A stretch of 12,948 nt of DNA from an uncultured Woeseia sp. GTDB taxonomy: Bacteria; Pseudomonadota; Gammaproteobacteria; Steroidobacterales; Woeseiaceae. The stretch covers positions 1 to 12,948 of the forward strand of contig CALALV010000074.1 in NCBI GenBank assembly GCA_937925605.1, given 5' to 3'. Numbering within the stretch: the stretch's first letter is position 1; the number at the start of each line of letters is the position of its first letter. The position numbers and the translations under genes were made by a program. The notes beneath the pieces were generated by a model that saw only the letters and a program-made list of their open reading frames with translations, did no database searches and had not been told where the DNA came from. Below are positions 6,123-12,948 of the stretch, piece by piece.

Positions 6123-9100
6123 ATGCGCCACACGGAATTCGCCATTCGACGCCCGGTCACGACCGTCGTCGTGTTCGTGGCGCTCGCGCTGACCGGGCTG
6201 ATCGCATCGCGGCTCCTGCCGCTGGAGAAATTCCCTGACATCGAGTTCCCGGGCATCTTCATCCAGATACCCTACGAGGGCTCGACGCCCGAGGAAGTCG
6301 AGCGCCTGATCACCCGCCCGGTCGAGGAGGCGCTCGCGACGCTGTCCGGCGTGGAGCGCATGCATTCGACTTCGACCGACAGCCAGGCGCAGATCTTCCT
6401 GCAGTTCGGCTGGGACCAGAGCATGGGCGCCAAGGGCATCGAGGCGCGCGCCAAGGTGGACGGCATCCGCGGCCAGCTGCCGCCCGACATCCGCCGGATC
6501 TTCATCTTCACCGGCTCGCTCGGCGACCAGCCGGTGCTGCAGCTACGCATCTCGAGCGACCGCGACCTGTCCGACAGCTACGACATGCTCGACCGGATCC
6601 TGAAGCGCCGCATCGAGCGGGTTGCGGGCGTCTCGAAAGTCGAATTGCACGGCGTCGAGCCGCGCGAAGTCCGCATCCTGTTGCGGGCCGACCGACTGGC
6701 GGCGCACAGCGTCGACCTCGGCCTGCTGCAGCAGCGGCTCGAGCAGAGCAACTTCGCAGTCAGCGCCGGCCGCATCACCGATGGTACGCAGCGCTTCGCC
6801 GTGCGGCCGCGCGGCGAATTCAAGTCGGTCGAACAGATTGCCGACCTCGTCATCGACAACGGCACGCTGCGCCTGCGCGACATCGCCGACGTCAGCATGC
6901 GCAGCCCGGAACGCGAATACGGCAGACACCTCGACGGCACCTACGCGATCGGCGTGGCCGTGAGCAAGGCGACCGGCGCGAACATGGTCGAGGTCACCGA
7001 TGCCGTCATGGAGGAGGTCCGGCGCATCGGCGAACTGCCACAGATGCAGGGCATCAACATATTCGACCTCGACAACCAGGGCGAAAGCGTCCGCGAATCG
7101 CTCGCCGACCTGCTGAACGCCGGCCTGATAGGCGCGCTGCTCGCCATCGCCGTGCTGTACCTGTTCCTGCGCCAGCTTACGACGACGCTGATCGTCACGG
7201 CCTCGGTGCCGTTCTCGCTGATGATCACGCTCGGCGCGATGTACTTCGCCGATATTTCGCTGAACATCCTGTCGATGATGGGCCTGATGCTCGCGGTCGG
7301 AATGCTGGTCGACAACGCCGTCGTGGTGACCGAGAGTATCTTTCGCTACCGTGCGCAGAATCCCGACGAACCGGTCAAGGCGACCCTCGCGGGCGTGCGC
7401 GAGGTCGGGATCGCAGTGATCGCCGGCACGGCGACCACGATCATCGTGTTCCTGCCGATCATGTTCGGCACCAAGACAGACATCACGGTGTTCCTCACCC
7501 ACGTCGCGGTCACGATCATCGTCGCGCTGGTCGCCTCGCTGCTGATAGCCCAGACGCTGGTGCCGATGCTCGCGGCGCGCATCGCGGTCCCGGCAAGCGC
7601 CAACGGCGGGCGCCTCATGCAGGCGCTGACCGGCCGTTACGTGAAGAGTCTCGGCTGGATCCTGCGGCACCCGTGGTACACGTTTGCCGGGGTCATCGGG
7701 ATTTGCGCCGTCGGCGTCCTGCCGCTGGTGCTGCAGCTGGTCAAGTTCGACGCGTTCCCGCAGGACGTCGGCCGGCGCCTGTTCATGCCGTACCACATCG
7801 AGGGCCAGCATCCGCTGGAGCGCGTCGAGGCCGCGGTCGACCGGATCGAGCAGTACCTGTTCGAGAACCGCGAGGAGTTCAACATCCGCTCGGTCTACAG
7901 CTACTTCGACAAGGGATCCGCGTCATCGACCTTGCTGCTCACCGACGAGGACGAGGCAACGCTGACGACGACCGAAGTGATCGAACGCATCGAGGCCGAC
8001 CTGCCGATCCTCGCAATCGGCAAGCCGAGCTTCTCGTTCGACCAGCAGGGCGGCGGTGAAGGCTTCAGCCTGCAGATTACGGGCGACTCGACTTCGCGGC
8101 TGAACGAACTCGGCCTGGACGTCATGCGTATCCTGCGCACGGTCCCCGGCCTGACGGACATTCGCTCGGACGCGCAGGCCGGCGAGCGCGAGGTGCAGGT
8201 GCGGGTCGACCGCGATCGCGCCGCGGCAATCGGGCTGACGACACAGGACGTGGCCAACTCCGTCTCGGTCGCAATGCGCGGCCAGAATCTGCGCGAGTTC
8301 CGCGACGAGAACGGCGAGATCGGCGTGCGCGTCGCCTTCCGCGAGAATGACAAGCAGTCGATCGACCAGCTCGGCGAGCTGCCGCTGTTCACCGCCGACG
8401 GCCGCCGCGTGCGTCTCGGCACGGTGGCGACTTTCCGCGTCGGCCGTTCGCCGGAAACGATCCGGCGCACCGACCGGCAGACCTCGGTGACCCTGTCAGC
8501 CAACCTCGAGGAGGACTTCTCGCTCGACAGCGTGCGGCCCGAGGTCGAGAAGCTGATGAACGAGTTCGCCCTGCCGCCCGGCTATCGCTGGAAATTCGGC
8601 CGTGGCTTCGAGCGCAATGACGAGACCCAGCAGATGATGGCCGTCAACATCGCGCTGGGTATCGCCTGCATTTTCCTCGTGATGGCCGCGCTGTTCGAAT
8701 CGCTGCTGTTCCCGTTCGCGATCATCCTGGGTTCGATCGCGTTCTCGGTGCTCGGTGTCTTCCTGTTCTTTGCGGCCACCGGCACGACCTTCTCGTTCAT
8801 GGCCTCGATCGGCATCATGATCCTGATCGGCGTGGTCGTGAACAACGGCATCGTGCTCGTCGATCACATCAACAACCTGCGTGGCGAGGGCATGTCGCGC
8901 AACGAGGCGATCGTCGAGGGCGGACGGGACCGGCTGCGGCCGATCCTGATGACCGTCGCGACGACGATCCTCGGGCTGGCGCCGCTCGCGATCGGCAGCA
9001 CGCAGATCGGCGGCGATGGCCCGCCCTACTACCCGATGGCGCGGGCGATCATCGGCGGCCTCGCTTTCTCGACCGTGGTCTCGCTGCTCGTCGTGCCCGC

Positions 9101-9200
9101 GTTCTATGCCTACTTCGACACGCTCGCCCGCTGGTGGCGCAAGGTCAAGCGAACAGCCCGCGCCGGCAGCGCGAAAGCGCGCGGCGCAGCGGCAGGATAG
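6123..9200 (+). CDS. RND transporter permease, HAE-1-like, second permease of the operon
   Basis: A 1025-residue RND permease that is homologous to, but clearly different from, the one before it. TM1 lies near 12-31, loop 1 runs to about 330, TM2-6 span about 336-490, TM7 lies near 519-540, loop 2 runs to about 838 and TM8-12 to about 1000. TM4 has GMLVDNAVVVTES with Asp397 and Asn398. TM10 has GVVVNNGIVLVD with Asn907-Asn908, so this pump also lacks the AcrB-type lysine. Only 4 bp separate it from the previous stop, and its ribosome-binding GAGG (6117-6120) overlaps that TGA, so translation is probably coupled. The tail after TM12 is basic and alanine-rich, and its last 56 bp overlap the convergent gene. 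Pairing of two permeases recalls MdtB/MdtC, which form a mixed trimer; whether these two do so is unknown. Confidence 0.93.
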   Translation: MRHTEFAIRRPVTTVVVFVALALTGLIASRLLPLEKFPDIEFPGIFIQIPYEGSTPEEVERLITRPVEEALATLSGVERMHSTSTDSQAQIFLQFGWDQSMGAKGIEARAKVDGIRGQLPPDIRRIFIFTGSLGDQPVLQLRISSDRDLSDSYDMLDRILKRRIERVAGVSKVELHGVEPREVRILLRADRLAAHSVDLGLLQQRLEQSNFAVSAGRITDGTQRFAVRPRGEFKSVEQIADLVIDNGTLRLRDIADVSMRSPEREYGRHLDGTYAIGVAVSKATGANMVEVTDAVMEEVRRIGELPQMQGINIFDLDNQGESVRESLADLLNAGLIGALLAIAVLYLFLRQLTTTLIVTASVPFSLMITLGAMYFADISLNILSMMGLMLAVGMLVDNAVVVTESIFRYRAQNPDEPVKATLAGVREVGIAVIAGTATTIIVFLPIMFGTKTDITVFLTHVAVTIIVALVASLLIAQTLVPMLAARIAVPASANGGRLMQALTGRYVKSLGWILRHPWYTFAGVIGICAVGVLPLVLQLVKFDAFPQDVGRRLFMPYHIEGQHPLERVEAAVDRIEQYLFENREEFNIRSVYSYFDKGSASSTLLLTDEDEATLTTTEVIERIEADLPILAIGKPSFSFDQQGGGEGFSLQITGDSTSRLNELGLDVMRILRTVPGLTDIRSDAQAGEREVQVRVDRDRAAAIGLTTQDVANSVSVAMRGQNLREFRDENGEIGVRVAFRENDKQSIDQLGELPLFTADGRRVRLGTVATFRVGRSPETIRRTDRQTSVTLSANLEEDFSLDSVRPEVEKLMNEFALPPGYRWKFGRGFERNDETQQMMAVNIALGIACIFLVMAALFESLLFPFAIILGSIAFSVLGVFLFFAATGTTFSFMASIGIMILIGVVVNNGIVLVDHINNLRGEGMSRNEAIVEGGRDRLRPILMTVATTILGLAPLAIGSTQIGGDGPPYYPMARAIIGGLAFSTVVSLLVVPAFYAYFDTLARWWRKVKRTARAGSAKARGAAAG

Positions 9201-9906
9201 CGAGCGGCAGCAGCCAGAAGGCCGCACCGCCGCCGTGCGAGTGGCCGACCACGACCACGGTGTCCGGCGGCGCGTCGCGCTGGAAGTCCTCGAGCGGCAG
9301 GAACGCGAGTTCCGAGGTATCGGCCGGGCCGAACTCGGCCAGGAAACTGCCGTCGACCGCATCGTAGAGCTCAATCAGCAGGTCGTAGTCGCCGGTCGGG
9401 TAGCCGGACTCGAGTTCGGTAACGATCACGTACTCGTCGTCGCTGGTCGCACCGTTGATCGTGAAGTCGCCCGTGACGACGTACTCGTTCCACGGACCGC
9501 CCTCGTAGCTCAGGAAGCCCACGGCGTACACGTCGATCGCGTCGTAGTAGCTGTCGGCGTCGAACAGCAGGTCGATGCCCCAGTAATAGCCGTCGTTGTC
9601 GTCGTCGTTGAACAGCACGACGTCCGCGGCGTAAAACCAGACGTCGTTGCCGGCCTTGCTGGTGGCCGCGGCACCGTCGCCTGTCGCCGCGCTGCCGCGC
9701 GGCTCGCGCGTGCCCGCCGACACCAGCGCCGCGTGGACGTGCTGTACGGCCTCCCCGCGCTGGCCGTCACGGCCGCCGGCTGGAATCTCGCGCGTCGTGG
9801 CGACGCGCGTCCCGGTCTCGCCGGCTTCCGCTGCCGGGATGCCGAGGACGCCTGCCGCCAGCAACGCCGGCAGCAGCTTTCCGGTCAAATTGAATACGCT
9901 GTTCAT
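9145..9906 (-). CDS. Choice-of-anchor H-like exported protein with GlyGly-CTERM-like tail
   Basis: A 253-residue secreted protein of unknown function. A signal peptide ends near A26-E27-A28. A variable Ala/Gly-rich stretch follows, then a compact domain (about 88-210) rich in Asp, Tyr and Trp. It contains D101-D-D-N-D105-G106 with D112, which fits the DxDxDGxxxxxD calcium-loop pattern, and the GPWNEY and ELESGYPTGDYDLLIELYD segments that I associate with choice-of-anchor H proteins. The C-terminus is a sorting-signal type tail: Gly-Gly-Gly (225-227), a short hydrophobic stretch (228-240) and an Arg cluster (241-249). This resembles GlyGly-CTERM, which rhombosortase processes so that the protein can be placed on the cell surface. 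The start has a GGAGAGGGG site (near 9915-9923). It lies 85 bp downstream of the peptidase gene on the same strand, and its end overlaps the RND gene. The family name is from memory. Confidence 0.75.
   Translation of the reverse strand: MNSVFNLTGKLLPALLAAGVLGIPAAEAGETGTRVATTREIPAGGRDGQRGEAVQHVHAALVSAGTREPRGSAATGDGAAATSKAGNDVWFYAADVVLFNDDDNDGYYWGIDLLFDADSYYDAIDVYAVGFLSYEGGPWNEYVVTGDFTINGATSDDEYVIVTELESGYPTGDYDLLIELYDAVDGSFLAEFGPADTSELAFLPLEDFQRDAPPDTVVVVGHSHGGGAAFWLLPLAILPLRRALSRCRRGLFA
9161..9186. repeat. Hairpin with GAAA loop inside the convergent gene overlap
   Basis: Stem arms GCGC (9169-9172) and GCGC (9177-9180) enclose a GAAA tetraloop. Outer arms CGCCG (9161-9165) and CGGCG (9182-9186) extend the stem past a small internal loop. 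The structure lies wholly in the stretch shared by the ends of the two convergent genes. The stem can form on either strand but the GNRA loop exists only on the plus-strand RNA. No T-run follows on either side, so an intrinsic terminator is not supported. It may be a by-product of GC-rich coding sequence. Confidence 0.35.
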
Positions 9907-9991
9907 GAGCCGTACCCCTCTCCATCGTGTGCGAGTACGGGCCCATTACACCGTCCCCGGCATGAATCGGGGCTGAACCGCGCCGGGAACC
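9907..9991 (-). other. Intergenic spacer between peptidase and anchor-H genes
   Basis: The spacer holds a weak hairpin with arms CCCCG (9955-9959) and CGGGG (9968-9972), about 20 nt after the peptidase stop and without a T-run. It also holds a TGTAAT hexamer on the minus strand (9945-9950) that would serve as a -10, but no matching -35 is seen. The anchor-H gene could therefore be read from upstream or have a weak promoter of its own. Confidence 0.3.
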
Positions 9992-12196
9992 TCAGTTTTC
10001 GAGCATGGCCGCCAGGCTCTCGATGCGCTCGGCAATGCGCTCGAGCACGCCCGCAGCGATCTCCGCCTGCGGGGCGACGTCCGCGTAGCTGCGCTGCTCG
10101 ATGGCCTCGCGCACGCCCGGCAGGGTCTTGACGCCGTAGCCCGTGTAGAACCCGGGCGCGTAGACGTGGTGGCGGTACCAGGGCCGGCCGTCGAGACCCG
10201 AGTCGCGGGTCAGCAGCCGCTCGCTGGTGTACAGCAACTCGTTGATCGTTCGCGAGCCCTCGGCACCCTGCTCCAGCGCGCGGGCGTAGGCCGCCGCCGC
10301 ATCCGCGAGCCGCTCCACGGCGTTTTTCAGCGGCGCGAGGTTGAAGTGCGGCACCTCGGGCTCGCCCGGCGGCGGCCCCAGCGCGTCGCGCGGGTCCAGC
10401 GCCAGCTCGTAAAGTCCCTCGGCCAGCTGTCGATTGCGGGTCTCGGTCTGCTCGCGCATCGACGCGGCGAGCGTCTCCAGTTCCTCGACGTAGGTCGCGA
10501 CGTTGTCGGCGAGACCGTCGAACTCGAACGGCAGCAGCGGCGCGTTCGCGAGCCGCAGCGTCGCGCGGCCGGCCAGCCGTGACAGCGCCTCGCCGTAGGC
10601 GAGTCCCGGGTCCCGCCAGGTCGTGTAGTGGCGGTAGGTGTCGTACAGCGTATGGTAGCTGCCGCCGTCGCCCTCGCCGCTGAAAGACAGGTTGGCCGAC
10701 GCGATGCCGAGGTGCTGCAGGAACGGCGTGTAGTCCGAGCCCGAACCCAGCGGGTCGAGGCGCAGCCTGTCCGGCGCCTCGCCCGCGCCGTCCGCCGCGA
10801 TCGCCTCGCGCGCGAGGCGGCGCTCGAGCACCGACACGCCGGTCTGCGGGTCCCGGACGTCCGCGGCGACCTCGTTGAAGAAGGCCTCGAGCGTGTGGCT
10901 GCCGCCGATGCGGACGAAACCACGGCTGTTGCCGTCGGTGTTCAGGTAGGCGACCGCGTGCGTGCGCAGCTCGTCCGCGTAGTGCTCTGCCCACTCCGTG
11001 GAACCGATCAGCCCCGGTTCTTCGGCGTCCCAGGCCGCGTAGATCACGGTACGCGCCGGCGGGCGACCGTCCGCGGCCAGCATGGCCACCGCGCGCGCCT
11101 CGTCCAGCAGTGCGACCAGGCCGGAATTCGGGTCGGCGGCGCCGTGGTTCCAGCCGTCATGATGATTGCCGCGGATGACCCACTGGTCCGGGTAACGTTC
11201 GCCGGGCAGGCGCGCGATGACGTTCATCGCGGTGACCGTGCGCCAGTCGAAAGCGAGTTTCAGGCGCACGCGTGCCGGGCCCGGGCCCAGGTGATAGGTC
11301 AGCGGCAGCGCGCCCCGCCATTCGGGCGGCACGGTCGGCCCGCCCAGCGCCGCCAGCAGCGGCAGCGCGTCGCGCTGCGAGATCGGCAGCACCGGGATCT
11401 TCGTCAGCGTCGGCGCCTCGGCGCGGGCCAGGCGCTCGGCCCCCGGCAGCGCGGGCCGCCCGGGCGTCAGCACGTCGCCCGGGTAGGTGGGCATGTCCAT
11501 GACGGAGCCGCGCTGCACGCCGCTTTCGTGCTTGTACGGGCCGGCCGGGTAGGCGTCGCCCTGCGCGTAGCCGTCGTCGGCCGGGTCGGAGTAGATGATC
11601 GTGCCGATGGCGCCGTGCTCGGCTGCCAGCTTCGGCTTGATGCCGCGCCAGGAACGGCCGTATTTCGCGATCGCGATCTTGCCCTCGAGGCTGACGCCGT
11701 AGCGCTCGAGCAGCTCGTAGTCTTCCGGGATGCCGTAGTTGACGAACACCAGCTCGCCCTCGACCTCGCCGTCGATCGAGAACGCGTTGTAGGGCGGCAG
11801 CAGCTCCGTCCGCTCCGCCGTGGCCGGGTCTTCCGCCAGCGCGTCTTCCTCGAGCGTCGCCGTGTACGGCGCGGGCTCGACGAGTTCGAGCTCGCGGGCG
11901 AGCGGCACCGGCAGCAGGATCTCGTACTCGGCGATCTCGACGTCGTAGCCCCAGGACTCGAACAGCGAGGCGATGAACTCGACGTTCTCCCGGCCGGCCT
12001 CCGAGCCCACGTGGTGCGGTCGCGCGGACAGGCGCTCGAGCCAGCCGGCCTGGCGTTCGGCATCCAGCAGTTCGTCGTAGCGGGCCTCGAGTTCGCGCTG
12101 CGCGTCGCTCGCCGAGTCGTCGAAGCCAAGCAGCGCATCCGCGCTGGCGACGGCCGTGGCGCCGGCCGCGAGCGCGGCGCACAGGATCTTCTGCAT
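9992..12196 (-). CDS. Exported M28 zinc peptidase, glutamate carboxypeptidase II/transferrin-receptor-like
   Basis: A 734-residue metallopeptidase. The signal peptide has an A-S-A cleavage site at 17-19, so it acts in the periplasm or outside. Order: N-terminal part of the catalytic domain, PA-type insert (about 135-290), catalytic core (about 300-560), helical dimerisation-type C-terminus (about 590-730). The co-catalytic two-zinc site is complete: His345, Asp355, Glu393, Asp421 and His515, with Glu392 as catalytic base. The spacings match human GCPII exactly up to Asp421. Residues expected to read a C-terminal glutamate are partly lost: Arg184, Tyr514 and Tyr687 are kept, but Ser231 and Gly686 stand where GCPII has Asn257 and Lys699. 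Specificity is thus probably not that of GCPII. The start at 12196 is preferred over an in-frame start at 12247 because it opens the signal peptide and follows GGGGGAA (12201-12207). Confidence 0.88.
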   Translation of the reverse strand: MQKILCAALAAGATAVASADALLGFDDSASDAQRELEARYDELLDAERQAGWLERLSARPHHVGSEAGRENVEFIASLFESWGYDVEIAEYEILLPVPLARELELVEPAPYTATLEEDALAEDPATAERTELLPPYNAFSIDGEVEGELVFVNYGIPEDYELLERYGVSLEGKIAIAKYGRSWRGIKPKLAAEHGAIGTIIYSDPADDGYAQGDAYPAGPYKHESGVQRGSVMDMPTYPGDVLTPGRPALPGAERLARAEAPTLTKIPVLPISQRDALPLLAALGGPTVPPEWRGALPLTYHLGPGPARVRLKLAFDWRTVTAMNVIARLPGERYPDQWVIRGNHHDGWNHGAADPNSGLVALLDEARAVAMLAADGRPPARTVIYAAWDAEEPGLIGSTEWAEHYADELRTHAVAYLNTDGNSRGFVRIGGSHTLEAFFNEVAADVRDPQTGVSVLERRLAREAIAADGAGEAPDRLRLDPLGSGSDYTPFLQHLGIASANLSFSGEGDGGSYHTLYDTYRHYTTWRDPGLAYGEALSRLAGRATLRLANAPLLPFEFDGLADNVATYVEELETLAASMREQTETRNRQLAEGLYELALDPRDALGPPPGEPEVPHFNLAPLKNAVERLADAAAAYARALEQGAEGSRTINELLYTSERLLTRDSGLDGRPWYRHHVYAPGFYTGYGVKTLPGVREAIEQRSYADVAPQAEIAAGVLERIAERIESLAAMLEN

Positions 12197-12221
12197 GTTG
12201 TTCCCCCGGTAGTATTGGCGG

Positions 12222-12237
12222 GCCCGGCGCGCCGGGT
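12222..12237. repeat. GC-rich palindrome between DUF3014 and peptidase genes
   Basis: CCCGGCGCGCCGGG (12223-12236) is a perfect 14-bp palindrome, extendable by a G-U pair in RNA. It lies about 50 nt after the DUF3014 stop and 26 nt before the peptidase start. No T-run follows on the minus strand, so it is not an intrinsic terminator. If the predicted promoter upstream is real, it would lie in the peptidase leader. Confidence 0.4.
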
Positions 12238-12247
12238 CCGGGCTCAA

Positions 12248-12275
12248 ACTATCCCGAACGCCGCCGCCGGCGCAA
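12248..12275 (-). promoter_or_regulatory. Possible weak promoter for the peptidase gene
   Basis: On the minus strand, TTGCGC (12270-12275) and GATAGT (12248-12253) are separated by 16 bp. The -10 candidate matches four of six consensus positions and the -35 three of six. It lies just downstream of the DUF3014 stop codon in the only AT-containing patch of this 91-bp spacer. Read-through from the upstream gene is an equally good explanation. Confidence 0.3.
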
Positions 12276-12287
12276 TTGCCGCGCGAC

Positions 12288-12948
12288 TCAGGGTGCGGCG
12301 CCCGCTACGCGCGAGCGCAGTTCCGCGAGTTTCGCGAGCACGCGCTCGCGGTGTGCCGGCCCGATCCGGAGCAGAAGCTTCTGACCGCCGGACAGCGCTT
12401 CGAGCTCCGGGTCGGCGTACTGGTACAGCACGTGCGGCCTGACCAGGACCAGCGGCTCCGCCGGCGCGGGGGTCGCGAGCAGGTGGTCCAGCACCTCGAC
12501 GAGTCGGTCGTTGAAGTAGGCATCCGGGTAGCCGAGATTGACGTAGGCATCCTGGAACAGCGGGTAGTAGCGCCGGTACAGGTCTACGATGCGCTCGAGG
12601 TCGGCCGAGACGAAGGCTTCGACGAGCGCATCGTAACGGCGGTAGTTGTCGGCACCGAGGCCATACTCGCCGCTGCCGTCCTGGCCGGCCGCCGCGAACG
12701 GGCTCGACAGCGGCTCCACCGGGCGCACGCGCTCGGCAACGCGCTGGCGCGGCAGGTTGTCGATCGTCGCGACGATGCGCTCGATCAGCGCCTCGCTCAG
12801 CAGCAGGCCGGCCGTCTCCGTCCCGAACAGCTGCTCGAGGTCGAGACGCAGGTACTCGTCGCTGTCGGCGAGCGCCGGCAGCGGACGCAGCTCGGGCCGC
12901 GCGCCGCCGTCCGCTTCCGGCATCGGGTAGCGCGGGCCCGCCGGCGCG
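12288..12948 (-). CDS. DUF3014 family protein (N-terminus outside window)
   Basis: The frame is open to the right edge and ends at TGA (12288-12290), so 219 C-terminal residues are visible. An internal Met at 12923 is not taken as the start because the frame runs on upstream of it. Features recalled from DUF3014 proteins are present in order: a proline-rich lead with PLPALADSDEYLR, IVATIDNLPRQ, NYRRYDALVEAFVSADLERIVDLYRRYYPL, LGYPDAYFNDRLVEVLDHLL, a YQYADPELEALSGGQKLLLRIGP segment and a helical end. Such proteins usually have one N-terminal membrane anchor with the rest in the periplasm; that part would lie beyond the window. The molecular function of the family is not known to me. It stands 91 bp upstream of the exported peptidase on the same strand, so joint transcription is possible. 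Confidence 0.78.
   Translation of the reverse strand, partial: APAGPRYPMPEADGGARPELRPLPALADSDEYLRLDLEQLFGTETAGLLLSEALIERIVATIDNLPRQRVAERVRPVEPLSSPFAAAGQDGSGEYGLGADNYRRYDALVEAFVSADLERIVDLYRRYYPLFQDAYVNLGYPDAYFNDRLVEVLDHLLATPAPAEPLVLVRPHVLYQYADPELEALSGGQKLLLRIGPAHRERVLAKLAELRSRVAGAAP

Noticed and set aside
6543..7811. Open frame of 422 codons on the minus strand opposite the second RND gene
   Set aside because: Same reason: low-complexity His/Arg/Asp-rich product, no domain, and the sense-strand RND protein is unambiguous.
5882..8953. Identical 23-bp stretch in both RND genes (5882-5904 and 8931-8953)
   Set aside because: It encodes the conserved RLRPILMT segment after TM10 in both paralogues. 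Shared protein constraint and codon bias explain it, and nothing suggests a recombination site.
2900..9200. Heavy-metal type (CzcA/CusA) RND pumps
   Set aside because: TM4 reads VDN in both permeases rather than the metal-pump pattern, and the adaptors lack histidine- or methionine-rich metal-binding segments.
9016..10131. Open frame of 371 codons on the plus strand across the end of the RND gene and the anchor-H gene
   Set aside because: It lies in another frame of the RND gene and opposite the anchor-H gene; the product is low-complexity and shows no family features.
12197..12247. Earlier in-frame start for the M28 peptidase
   Set aside because: It adds 17 polar residues before a clear Sec signal peptide and would place the ribosome-binding site GGGGGAA inside the coding sequence.
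10628..12442. Open frame of 604 codons on the plus strand opposite the M28 peptidase
   Set aside because: The peptidase has all catalytic residues and a signal peptide, while this frame gives an Arg/Val-rich product without a motif and runs through the spacer into the DUF3014 gene.

Overview
The window is GC-rich (about two-thirds G+C by eye) and looks like ordinary chromosomal DNA of a Gram-negative bacterium. It encodes envelope lipoproteins, RND inner-membrane pumps, a Sec-exported zinc peptidase and a protein with a GlyGly-CTERM-like tail. The combination of a choice-of-anchor H type protein, a DUF3014 protein and tandem RND pumps points to a free-living gammaproteobacterium (Chromatiales, Xanthomonadales or Wenzhouxiangella-like). 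That placement is inferred from protein families and is not proven here. There are no tRNA or rRNA genes, insertion sequences, phage genes or CRISPR arrays.

Left edge (1-696): the C-terminal part of a FAD-linked oxidase of the vanillyl-alcohol/aldonolactone oxidase type ends at 549. A 147-bp intergenic region follows. It holds two small hairpins, a perfect 23-bp dyad, and a promoter whose -10 element sits in the middle of a 24-bp inverted repeat, which is a likely repressor operator.

Centre (697-9200): a tightly packed plus-strand operon carries two paralogous lipoprotein periplasmic adaptors followed by two different RND permeases. Gaps are 24, 13 and 4 bp. No outer-membrane factor is encoded here, although both adaptors keep the hairpin-tip motif that contacts TolC-like channels. 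The layout combines a TriAB-like adaptor pair with an MdtBC-like permease pair, so a mixed complex is possible.

Right part (9145-12948, minus strand): three genes read leftwards. These are a DUF3014 protein cut by the window edge, an exported M28 peptidase of the glutamate carboxypeptidase II/transferrin-receptor fold with a complete two-zinc site but changed substrate-pocket residues, and a choice-of-anchor H-like surface protein with a calcium-loop motif. The last gene overlaps the end of the second RND gene tail to tail by 56 bp.

No clearly new system is present. The most interesting items are the two-adaptor/two-permease operon with its operator, the peptidase with a remodelled pocket, and the convergent overlap.
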